A program made the position numbers and the translations under genes. Positions 41,963 through 49,848 of a DNA stretch of 64,000 nucleotides are shown in pieces (position 1 is the first letter of the stretch; every line of letters starts with the position of its first letter). Location: the NCBI RefSeq assembly GCF_002968635.1, contig NZ_PVBN01000012.1, positions 62,001 through 126,000 of the forward strand, written 5' to 3'. The notes beneath the pieces are model-generated. The model made no database searches. It saw nothing but the letters and a program-made list of their open reading frames with translations, and was not told where the DNA came from. This DNA comes from Neorhizobium alkalisoli. GTDB lineage: Bacteria; Pseudomonadota; Alphaproteobacteria; Rhizobiales; Rhizobiaceae.

Positions 41963-43177
41963 TCAGGCGACGTGGCGGGCCAGCGCACAGCGCGACCAGA
42001 GTTGGTGCAGCGAGCCCACCAGATGATCGATATCGGCGTCCGAATGCAGCGGAGTGGGCGTGATGCGCAGGCGTTCGGTCTTGCGCGGCACCGTCGGATA
42101 ATTGATCGGCTGGACGTAGATGTCGCAGGTGTCGAGCAGGATATCCGAGATCCATTTGCACTTCGCAGCATCGCCGACCATGACCGGTACGATATGGCTC
42201 GGGTTGTGCATGTGCGGGATACCGCGCTGGTCGAGCAGCGTGCGCAGCTTGCGGACCCGGTCCTGATGGCGGACCCGTTCGAACGGGCTTGCCTTGAGAT
42301 GCCGGATGGAGGCCAGCGCACCGGCTGCCAGCGTCGGCGGAAGCGCCGTCGTGAAGATGAAGCCGGAGGCAAAGGACCGGATGAAGTCGCAGAGCGCAGC
42401 CGATGCGGCGATATAACCGCCCATCACGCCGAACGCCTTGCCGAGCGTGCCTTCGATGACCGTCAGGCGATCCATCAAACCTTCGCGTTCGGCAATGCCA
42501 CCGCCACGTGGGCCATACATGCCGACCGCATGCACCTCGTCGAGATAGGTCATCGCGCCGTATTTGTCGGCGAGATCGCAGATCTCCTTGATGGGGGAGA
42601 TATCGCCGTCCATCGAGTAGACGGATTCGAAAGCGATCAGCTTCGGCGCATTGGGATCGGCGGCCGCCAGCTTGGCTTCGAGATCGTTGAGGTCATTGTG
42701 CTTCCAGATGACCCGTTCGCACTTGGCGTGACGGATGCCCTCGATCATCGAAGCATGGTTCAGCGCATCGGAAAAAATGATAAGACCCGGGATCTTCTGG
42801 CCCAGCGTGCCGAGCGTTGCCCAGTTCGACATATAGCCGGAATTGAAGATCAGGCCGGCTTCCTTGCCATGCAGGTCGGCAAGCTCCTGTTCGAGAAGAA
42901 CATGGTAGTGGGTCGTGCCAGAGATATTCCGGGTGCCTCCCGCACCCGCGCCACAGTGATCGATCGCCTCTTTCATCGCTTCGATCACGGCTGGATGCTG
43001 GCCCATGCCGAGATAGTCGTTGGAACACCAGACCGTAACTTCGCGTGGTCCGGCGGGAGTGTGACGCGTCGCGCGCGGGAAATTACCGCGATGCCGTTCG
43101 AGATCGGCGAACACGCGGTATCGTCCTTCCGTATGAAGGCCGTCCAGCTCGCTCTTGAAAAATGCCTCGAAATCCAT
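41963..43177 (-). CDS. hemA: 5-aminolevulinate synthase
   Basis: PLP enzyme condensing glycine with succinyl-CoA to make 5-aminolevulinate, the first step of heme and corrin synthesis by the alphaproteobacterial C4 pathway. The 404-residue protein has WCSNDYLGMG near the N-terminus, GAGAGGTRNISGT, the YLDEVHAVGMYG segment, and PLP lysine K247 in GTLGKAFG. An FNR/FixK-type box 148 bp upstream suggests control by oxygen. Transcribed alone on this strand. Confidence 0.97.
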   Translation of the reverse strand: MDFEAFFKSELDGLHTEGRYRVFADLERHRGNFPRATRHTPAGPREVTVWCSNDYLGMGQHPAVIEAMKEAIDHCGAGAGGTRNISGTTHYHVLLEQELADLHGKEAGLIFNSGYMSNWATLGTLGQKIPGLIIFSDALNHASMIEGIRHAKCERVIWKHNDLNDLEAKLAAADPNAPKLIAFESVYSMDGDISPIKEICDLADKYGAMTYLDEVHAVGMYGPRGGGIAEREGLMDRLTVIEGTLGKAFGVMGGYIAASAALCDFIRSFASGFIFTTALPPTLAAGALASIRHLKASPFERVRHQDRVRKLRTLLDQRGIPHMHNPSHIVPVMVGDAAKCKWISDILLDTCDIYVQPINYPTVPRKTERLRITPTPLHSDADIDHLVGSLHQLWSRCALARHVA

Positions 43178-43324
43178 GTCTCACTCCAGAACCTGCCTTG
43201 GTTTTGATTTCAGCCGCGCTTTTCGTCAACCCCGCGAAACGCGAATAAAACCCACCTGCGGCAAAAAGGCTCGCTTTTTTGAATTATTCCAATGAAAACC
43301 TAAGCCATATCGAAAATGTGATAA

Positions 43325-43338
43325 TTGATCCACGTCAA
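43325..43338 (-). promoter_or_regulatory. FNR/FixK-type box upstream of hemA
   Basis: On the minus strand the site reads TTGACGTGGATCAA, nine of ten conserved positions of the anaerobox TTGAT-N4-ATCAA. It lies about 150 bp before hemA and points at no other gene start, since the neighbouring molybdoenzyme operon ends here. Rhizobial hemA genes are known FnrN/FixK targets. No convincing -10 element was identified at the expected spacing. Confidence 0.6.
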
Positions 43339-43341
43339 GTA

Positions 43342-43376
43342 ACGAGGAGAAGAGCGGAATTGCCTCTTCTCCTCGT
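43342..43376 (-). terminator. perfect 13-bp inverted repeat at the end of the molybdoenzyme operon
   Basis: ACGAGGAGAAGAG (43342-43354) pairs perfectly with CTCTTCTCCTCGT (43364-43376) around a nine-base loop. It lies 24 bp after the medium-subunit stop and directly beside the hemA FNR-like box. No U-run follows, so it may work as a transcript-stabilising hairpin, a Rho-assisted stop or a protein site. Confidence 0.5.
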
Positions 43377-43399
43377 CCATTTTCTCGCCTCGATTCGCC

Positions 43400-44197
43400 T
43401 CAGCCGGCTGCAGCGACGGCCCGCTTTGCCATGACTTTCACGAGGTTTGCCCGGTATTCCGCATTCGCATGCAGATCCGACAGGAGACTGGACGGATCGA
43501 CGGAAACGTTCGCCAATGCGTCGGCCGACCAGCTGGAAGTCAGCGCCTGTTCGAAACCCGGATGGCGAAATACCCCGTCCGAACCTGCGCCGGTGACCGC
43601 CACGCGCACGCCTGAAACCGTCTTCGCGACGAACACGCCGGTCATCGCAAACCGCGAGGCCGGGTTGTTGAACTTGGCATAACCCGCCTTTTCCGGAGCT
43701 TCGAATGTCACGGCGGTCACCATCTCTTCTTCCTCCAACGCCGTCTCGAAGAGGCCGACGAAGAAGTCGTCGGCGGAGATCGAGCGGCGGTCGGTGACGA
43801 TGGTGGCGCCGAGCCCAAGCAGACCGGCCGGATAGTCAGCAGCCGGATCGTTGTTGGCAATCGAGCCGCCGATCGTCCCCATCTGGCGAACATGCGGATC
43901 GCCGATATGGCTGGCGAGATCGCAAATCGCAGGGCATAGCGCCCGAAGTTCCCGTGAAGCGGCGACATCCGCGTGCGGCGTCGCGGCCCCGATCTTCACC
44001 CGGCGGCCTTCGATTGAAATCCCGCGGAGCGCCGGTATGTGCCGAAGGTCGACCAGATCGCTCGGCGCGGCGAGGCGCTGCTTCATGGTCGAGATCAGCG
44101 TCATGCCGCCGGAAAGGTATTTGCCTTCCTCATGAGCGGATCGAAGCTGGACGGCTTCTTCCACGGAAGAGGCGCGATGATAGCTGGTTGCATACAT
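43400..44197 (-). CDS. molybdenum hydroxylase FAD (medium) subunit, CoxM-like
   Basis: A 265-residue FAD subunit of the xanthine dehydrogenase family. It has the CO_deh_flav layout: YHRASSVEEAVQL, the FAD diphosphate motif KYLSGGMTLIS, and HIGDPHVRQMGTIGGSIANNDPAADYPAG that contacts FAD, then a C-terminal CO_deh_flav_C domain. It shuttles electrons from the Fe-S subunit to the acceptor. The ATG at 44197 has GGAGG nine bases upstream. It is last in the small-large-medium operon. Confidence 0.85.
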   Translation of the reverse strand: MYATSYHRASSVEEAVQLRSAHEEGKYLSGGMTLISTMKQRLAAPSDLVDLRHIPALRGISIEGRRVKIGAATPHADVAASRELRALCPAICDLASHIGDPHVRQMGTIGGSIANNDPAADYPAGLLGLGATIVTDRRSISADDFFVGLFETALEEEEMVTAVTFEAPEKAGYAKFNNPASRFAMTGVFVAKTVSGVRVAVTGAGSDGVFRHPGFEQALTSSWSADALANVSVDPSSLLSDLHANAEYRANLVKVMAKRAVAAAG

Positions 44198-44211
44198 ATC
44201 TCTCTTCCTCC

Positions 44212-46557
44212 TCAGTGAGCCGCGTGGATAGCCTGCCAGACCTTCATCGAGGTGGCGGGCATCGTAAGCCTGTTGGTACCGATCGCATCCGTGATCGCGT
44301 TGATCAGGGCCGGCGGGGAGCCGATTGCACCGGCCTCGCCGCAGCCCTTGATGCCGAGCGGATTGCTGGGGCATGGCGTGTTCTGGTGCGACAGTTTGAA
44401 CGACGGCAGGTCGTCGGCCCGCGGCATGGCGTAGTCCATGAAACTCGCCGTCAGGAGCTGGCCGTTCTCGTCGTAATGGACGGCCTCGAGCAGCGCCTGG
44501 CCGATCCCCTGCGCCAGCCCGCCATGCACCTGTCCCTCGACGATCAGCGGATTGATGATGTTGCCGAAGTCGTCCGCCGCCACGAACTGGATGATATCCG
44601 TTTCGCCGGTTTCCGGATCCACTTCCACCTCCGCAATGTAGCAGCCGGCCGGGAAGGTGAAGTTGGACGGATCGTAGAAGGCCGTCTCCTTCAATCCCGG
44701 CTCCATGCCGGATGGCAGATTGTGTGCGGTATAGGAGGCGAGCGCCACCTGGAACCACGGCACCGCCTTGTCGGTGCCTGCGACCTTCAGTTCGCCGTTC
44801 TCGATGACGATATCCTCCTCGGACGCCTCCATCAGATGCGCGGCGATCTTCTTCGCCTTCGCCTCGACCTTGTCGAGCGCCTTGACGATCGCCGACATGC
44901 CGACCGCGCCGGAGCGCGAGCCATAGGTGCCCATGCCCATCTGCACCTTGTCCGTGTCTCCATGGACAATGTTGATGCTCTCGATCGGCACGCCGAGACG
45001 ACCGGCCACAAGCTGCGCGAAGGTCGTCTCATGGCCCTGGCCGTGGCTGTGCGACCCTGTCAGCACCTCGATGGTGCCGACGGCGTTAACCCGCACTTCC
45101 GCCGATTCCCAGAGACCCACGCCGGCCCCGAGCGAACCGACCGCAGCCGACGGGGCGATGCCGCAAGCCTCGATATAGCAGCTCATGCCGATGCCGCGTT
45201 TCTTGCCGCGCGCTTCGGAGCCGGACCGCCGCGCGGCGAACCCATTCCAGTCGGCCGCCTGCATGGCCGCATCGAGCGAGGCTTCATAATTGCCCGCGTC
45301 GTAGTTCATGATGACGGGCGTCTGGTAGGGGAAGGAGCGGATGAAGTTCTTCCGCCGGAGCTCGGCCGGCGACAGACCGAGTTCGCGCGCCGCCGTTTCG
45401 ATGGTGCGCTCGAGCAGATACGTGGCTTCGGGACGGCCCGCACCACGATAAGCGTCCACCGGCACGGTATTGGTGTAGACGGTGCGCACATTGGCGTGGA
45501 TCGTCGGGATCGCGTACTGACCCGACAGCAGCGTCGCATAGAGATAGGTCGGAACGGCCGATGAGAAGAGCGACATATAGGCGCCGAGATTGGCGATGGT
45601 ATCGACCTTCAGCGCGGTGATCCGGTGATCCGCATCGAAAGCCATCCTGACCTTGGAGATATGGTCACGGCCATGGGCATCGGTCAGGAAGGCCTCGGTG
45701 CGGTCGGAGGTCCATTTTACCGGCACGTTTGTCTTCTTGGACGCCCAGAGACAGACGATTTCTTCCGGATAGATGTAAATCTTGGAGCCGAAGCCGCCGC
45801 CGACATCCGGTGCGATGACGCGCAGCTTGTTTTCCGGAGCGACATTGTAAAAGGCACTCATCACCAGGCGCGCCACATGCGGATTCTGACTGGTGGTGTA
45901 GCAGGTATAGTGGTCCTCGGCCGAATCGTAGATGCCGAGTGTCGCGCGGGGCTCCATCGGGTTCGGCGAAAGGCGGTTGTTGACGATGTCGATCTCGGTC
46001 ACATGCGCAGCCGAAGCGATTGCCCTGTCTGCGGCATCGGGATCGCCGATCTGCCAGTCGAAGATCAGATTGCCTGGCGCTTCGGGATGAAGTTGAGGCG
46101 CGCCTGCCCGCATGGCGGCGGTAACGTCCGCCACCGCAGGCAGAACTTCGTAGTCGATGACGACGGCCTCGGCCGCATCCCTCGCCTCGCCGGAGGTGTC
46201 CGCCACCACGATCGCAATGGCATCGCCCACATAACGCACCGTATCGACGGCCAGCGGGCGCCACGCGCCCATCTTCATCGGTGACCCGTCCTTCGAATGG
46301 ATCATCCAGCCGCAGATGAGATTGCCGATGCCGTCGGCCTGGAGCTCCTTGCCGTCGAGCACATCAATGACCCCGGGCATGGATTTCGCAGCACTGAGGT
46401 CGATGTTCACGATCTTGGCATGCGCGTGCGGGCTGCGAACGAAATACGCATATTTCATTCCCGGAACAGTCATATCGTCCGTATAGCGGCCCTTGCCGGT
46501 CAGGAAGCGCTTGTCCTCCTTGCGGGTAACACGTGCTCCGATTCCTTCAACACCCAT
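44212..46557 (-). CDS. molybdenum hydroxylase large subunit, form II CoxL-like
   Basis: A 781-residue molybdopterin subunit of the xanthine dehydrogenase/aerobic CO dehydrogenase family. The loop at 369-375 reads AYRGAGR, which is the form II signature; true aerobic CO dehydrogenases (form I) have AYRCSFR with the Cys ligand to Cu. Form II substrates are unsettled. The molybdopterin contacts PDVGGGFGSK and GSHSHGQGHETTF and the C-terminal GCGEAGAIGSP with the catalytic Glu are intact. The ATG at 46557 (GGAGG upstream) is better spaced than 46563. It lies 15 bp before the medium subunit gene. Confidence 0.85.
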   Translation of the reverse strand: MGVEGIGARVTRKEDKRFLTGKGRYTDDMTVPGMKYAYFVRSPHAHAKIVNIDLSAAKSMPGVIDVLDGKELQADGIGNLICGWMIHSKDGSPMKMGAWRPLAVDTVRYVGDAIAIVVADTSGEARDAAEAVVIDYEVLPAVADVTAAMRAGAPQLHPEAPGNLIFDWQIGDPDAADRAIASAAHVTEIDIVNNRLSPNPMEPRATLGIYDSAEDHYTCYTTSQNPHVARLVMSAFYNVAPENKLRVIAPDVGGGFGSKIYIYPEEIVCLWASKKTNVPVKWTSDRTEAFLTDAHGRDHISKVRMAFDADHRITALKVDTIANLGAYMSLFSSAVPTYLYATLLSGQYAIPTIHANVRTVYTNTVPVDAYRGAGRPEATYLLERTIETAARELGLSPAELRRKNFIRSFPYQTPVIMNYDAGNYEASLDAAMQAADWNGFAARRSGSEARGKKRGIGMSCYIEACGIAPSAAVGSLGAGVGLWESAEVRVNAVGTIEVLTGSHSHGQGHETTFAQLVAGRLGVPIESINIVHGDTDKVQMGMGTYGSRSGAVGMSAIVKALDKVEAKAKKIAAHLMEASEEDIVIENGELKVAGTDKAVPWFQVALASYTAHNLPSGMEPGLKETAFYDPSNFTFPAGCYIAEVEVDPETGETDIIQFVAADDFGNIINPLIVEGQVHGGLAQGIGQALLEAVHYDENGQLLTASFMDYAMPRADDLPSFKLSHQNTPCPSNPLGIKGCGEAGAIGSPPALINAITDAIGTNRLTMPATSMKVWQAIHAAH

Positions 46558-46675
46558 TTTCATCTCCTCCAGAAATGAATGAATAGCGAATTAGCAACTT
46601 GTCGCGTGAAGGAGTGCGAACGGCGCTGCCCCTGAAGAAGCAGGAAGCCGCGATCGCCACCCCGATCTGCCGTAG

Positions 46676-47164
46676 TTATTCCGCGGCTTGTCGACCCGAT
46701 GCCATTTCGGCATCGGCGGCCAGAATGGCCTTGACGATGTTGTGGTAGCCGGTGCACCGACAGATATTGCCGTCGAGCTCGGTCCGGACCTTCTCTTCCG
46801 TCAGGCTGCCGCCGTGACGATTTATCATGTCGACCGCGGTCATCACCATGCCGGGCGTGCAAAAACCGCACTGCAGCCCATGATGTTCCTTGAACGCCGC
46901 CTGTACCGGGTGCAATTCGCCTTGACTGGCGAGACCTTCGATCGTTGTGATCGCGGAGCCGGAAGCCTGCACGGCCAGGATGGAACAGCTTTTGACTGAG
47001 CGGCCATCCATATGGATGACGCAAGCACCGCACTGGGTCGTGTCGCATCCCACATGCGTTCCGGTCAAACCAAGCTTTTCGCGGATGAAATGCACGAGCA
47101 GCGTGCGGTCTTCGCACTCGCCGCTCATCGTGCGGCCATTCACGGTCAGCGTCACTTTCGTCAT
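46676..47164 (-). CDS. molybdenum hydroxylase 2Fe-2S (small) subunit, CoxS-like
   Basis: A 162-residue Fe-S subunit. The N-terminal plant-type ferredoxin has GCDTTQCGACVIHMDGRSVKSC for cluster II, and the C-terminal all-helical domain has CGFCTPG and ICRCTGY for cluster I. The ATG at 47164 has GGAGG six bases upstream. It is first in the operon, followed by the large subunit after 118 bp and then the medium subunit. No maturation genes (coxD/E/F or xdhC type) are next to the operon. Confidence 0.88.
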   Translation of the reverse strand: MTKVTLTVNGRTMSGECEDRTLLVHFIREKLGLTGTHVGCDTTQCGACVIHMDGRSVKSCSILAVQASGSAITTIEGLASQGELHPVQAAFKEHHGLQCGFCTPGMVMTAVDMINRHGGSLTEEKVRTELDGNICRCTGYHNIVKAILAADAEMASGRQAAE

Positions 47165-47453
47165 CGATTTCCTCCTCGCATCCCTCCCGGACACGCACAT
47201 CATCATTTGCTCTTTTGGCGAGAGGATCAACTGCTACTTTCCACGGGATCGGCAATTATTTGATCGCGGATTTCGCAAGATGACACCGGGTAAGCACCAG
47301 CGAAGCAACGAAAAAATCGGGAACCCGAACAAGCACCGGTATGGACTCCTGCGCGCCCCGGTTTATTGTTCCCACCGACGGCTGCCGGAGATTGATCGGC
47401 CCAGATGCCGCAAGCCTGCCGACAGCCGGACCATAGGAAACAAGGAGGAAGTC
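47165..47453. other. divergent intergenic region, no gene recognised
   Basis: 289 bp between the molybdoenzyme operon and the glycine-zipper lipoprotein gene. It should hold both promoters. No convincing -35/-10 pair, operator or RNA was recognised. Confidence 0.5.
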
Positions 47454-47714
47454 ATGAAAAAGGCCATGGTGCTTTTGATGGTGGGCATCTCGCTCGCAAG
47501 CTGCACTGCCACCGAACAAGGAGCCGGCATCGGGGCCGCATCCGGGGCGGTAATCGGCGGCCTCGCGACCGGCAACGTACGTGGCGCTGCTGTCGGGGCC
47601 GCAATCGGCGGCGTTTCAGGCGCGCTCATCGGTTCGGTCGCCGAACAACCGGGTCAGTGCTACTACCGCGACCGGTATGGCCGACGCTATATCGATAGCT
47701 GCCCGCGCCGCTAA
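47454..47714 (+). CDS. glycine-zipper lipoprotein
   Basis: An 86-residue lipoprotein with lipobox SLASC (lipidated Cys 17) and a glycine-zipper core, GAGIGAASGAVIGGLATG plus GAAVGAAIGGVSGALIGS, that resembles the membrane-spanning Gly-zipper 2TM segments of SlyB/OsmB-type lipoproteins. The C-terminus is a short basic segment with two cysteines (QCYYRDRYGRRYIDSC). Strong AAGGAGG upstream. A GC-rich terminator follows. Stress-inducible in many relatives, but no specific function is assignable. Confidence 0.8.
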   Translation: MKKAMVLLMVGISLASCTATEQGAGIGAASGAVIGGLATGNVRGAAVGAAIGGVSGALIGSVAEQPGQCYYRDRYGRRYIDSCPRR

Positions 47715-47745
47715 TGAACCAGCGCCCGCAGAAGGCAAGGCTGTG

Positions 47746-47776
47746 GCCCCGGAGCAATTTCCGGGGCTTATTCTTT
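47746..47776 (+). terminator. intrinsic terminator after the glycine-zipper gene
   Basis: GCCCCGGA (47746-47753) and TCCGGGGC (47760-47767) form a perfect 8-bp stem with a GCAATT loop, followed by TTATTCTTT. It is 32 bp after the stop codon. Confidence 0.7.
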
Positions 47777-47896
47777 CATGAAATCATCGCGAAAGGCAGA
47801 CAAGGGGTACCCCGTCTCCACTTTTGCGGTTAGATAGGTTTCTTTGTTGGAGGCTATGATGGCCTCCGGCCGGGGAAGCGACAGTTAAATTTGCGT

Positions 47897-49819
47897 ATGC
47901 GGAACAACGGCACTGGGCGGATAAAAGACCCGAGGGTGAAAGCAGCAGGCATCGTCGTGCTAGCGGCCGCCCTCCTGTTCTATCCGCCACTTGCCAGCAA
48001 CGCATACGCATTCAAGATTTTCGGTATAACGCTCTTTGGCGACAACGAGGATACGGTCGAAGTCATCGATCCCGTTCGTTACGACGTGACGCTCCAGACC
48101 GGGGACGCCGACAAGGACCTCAAGGGGCGGCTTGAAAGCGCTGCCTCGCTCGTCACGGATGAGAAACAGCCGGTTTCGGGCGATCTGGGCGTCGTCATCA
48201 AGGCGCGCGAGGATCGCAAACGCCTGATTGCAGTGCTCTTCGAAGAGGCCCGCTACGGCGGCATCGTGCAGATTTCCGTCGCCGGCACCGATATCGATCG
48301 TTTGCCTCCCAACCCCACCTTTGATCACTCCGCACCGGTTCCCGTCACGGTGAGTATCGTTCCCGGCCCTGTATTCAAACTCGGATCGGTCCGCTTCGAG
48401 GGCGATGCCGCAGGCCGCGATCCAGAACAATACGATCTTGTTCCGGGCGGAGAAGCCGGCTCGCGCCTTGTCCTCAGAGCCGGTGAGCGGCTTCTTGTGG
48501 ACCTGAAAGACGAAGGGCGCCCGCTCGCCAAACTCACCGAGCGCAAGGTAACGGCCGACCACAGGACAAACACGATAGACGTGGTGATGGGCGCCGTCGG
48601 CGGACCTGTCGCCCCTTTTGGCGAAGTCGCCGTCAAGGGATCGAGAACCGTCGATGCCGCCTTCATCAGCCGCTATTCACGGCTCGACAAGGGTGAACGT
48701 TACTCGCCAGAACAGTTGAAAAAGGCTTCCGAGCGGCTGCGCGAGCTCGGCGTCTTTTCGAGCGTGACCATCCGCGAAGCCGACGCGTTGGCGCCGGACG
48801 GTTCACTGCCGCTGACCATCGAAATCTCCGAGGGCAAGCACCGCTATTTTGGCTTCGGCGCCGAATATTCCTCGATCGACGGCGCAGGCCTTGAAGGTTA
48901 CTGGGGGCATCGCAACCTGTTCGGCGAAGCGGAATCGCTGCGCATCGAGGGGTCTGTCTCCGGAATCGGCGCAACGACCGACGTCAGCACTTTCAACTAT
49001 TCGGCCGGCATCATCTTCACCAAACCCGGCGCTTTCGTGCCGGAAGCCACTTTTGAATCCCGCCTGGAAGCCAAGAGCGAGACGCCCGATGTCTACGAGG
49101 CGCAATCTGTCATCTATTCGGCCACCATCGCCTACGAACTCAACAAGACGGACAAGCTGACCGGCGGTGGCGAGGTGGCCTGGATCAATACCGACGACGC
49201 CTTTGGCAAGAACCAGTATGTCACCCTCAGCGTCCCGCTCGGCTTTGAACGCGACACTCGCGACAACAAGCTCGATCCGACTGAAGGCTATCACGCCACG
49301 CTGGCGGCGAAGCCCAGCTACGAAGTTCTGGACGGAACCATCTTCTCCTCCTTCGAAGGTTCTATCTCCGGTTATCTGGGCTTCGGGGAAGAGGACGGCA
49401 TCGTGCTTGCGGGGCGCCTGGCCGCCGGAACGCTTGTCGGCGGAGACGGTCTTGAAACTATTCCCGCGACACGCAGATTCTTCGCCGGAGGCGGAGGATC
49501 GGTGCGCGGCTATGCCTATCGGGAAATCTCGCCCTACAACGGCGCCGGCGAGGCAACCGGCGGGCGATCTTATGCACTTGGATCTTTCGAAGTGAGGGTA
49601 AAAGTGTCAGAGAAGGTAGGCATCGTACCTTTTATCGACGTCGGCACGGTTTCGACCGGAATCGTGCCTGATTTTTCTGATATCCGTGCTGGTGCAGGGA
49701 TCGGCGTAAGATATGCCACGCCTTTCGGGTCGCTTCGGTTGGACGTTGCAGTTCCCCTGCAACGATATGACGGCGGCAGCCAATACGGTATCTATGCAGG
49801 CATCGGACAGGCATTCTGA
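47897..49819 (+). CDS. tamA: translocation and assembly module subunit TamA
   Basis: A 640-residue Omp85-family outer-membrane protein. A signal peptide (hydrophobic around residues 18-38) precedes POTRA-like domains to about residue 290 and a C-terminal 16-strand beta-barrel ending in aromatic YAGIGQAF. Barrel motifs include FAGGGGSVRGYAYREISP, the Omp85 (R)RGY loop that enters the barrel lumen. With TamB it helps place autotransporters and possibly phospholipids in the outer membrane. The ATG at 47897 is preferred over a TTG at 47891. tamB starts 29 bp downstream. Confidence 0.92.
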   Translation: MRNNGTGRIKDPRVKAAGIVVLAAALLFYPPLASNAYAFKIFGITLFGDNEDTVEVIDPVRYDVTLQTGDADKDLKGRLESAASLVTDEKQPVSGDLGVVIKAREDRKRLIAVLFEEARYGGIVQISVAGTDIDRLPPNPTFDHSAPVPVTVSIVPGPVFKLGSVRFEGDAAGRDPEQYDLVPGGEAGSRLVLRAGERLLVDLKDEGRPLAKLTERKVTADHRTNTIDVVMGAVGGPVAPFGEVAVKGSRTVDAAFISRYSRLDKGERYSPEQLKKASERLRELGVFSSVTIREADALAPDGSLPLTIEISEGKHRYFGFGAEYSSIDGAGLEGYWGHRNLFGEAESLRIEGSVSGIGATTDVSTFNYSAGIIFTKPGAFVPEATFESRLEAKSETPDVYEAQSVIYSATIAYELNKTDKLTGGGEVAWINTDDAFGKNQYVTLSVPLGFERDTRDNKLDPTEGYHATLAAKPSYEVLDGTIFSSFEGSISGYLGFGEEDGIVLAGRLAAGTLVGGDGLETIPATRRFFAGGGGSVRGYAYREISPYNGAGEATGGRSYALGSFEVRVKVSEKVGIVPFIDVGTVSTGIVPDFSDIRAGAGIGVRYATPFGSLRLDVAVPLQRYDGGSQYGIYAGIGQAF

Positions 49820-49848
49820 GAGGCTCTTTGAAAGGTGAAGTTGCGGGC

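Noticed and set aside
43954..45564. 536-codon plus-strand open frame over the molybdoenzyme operon
   Set aside because: Antisense to the large and medium subunit genes with intact motifs.
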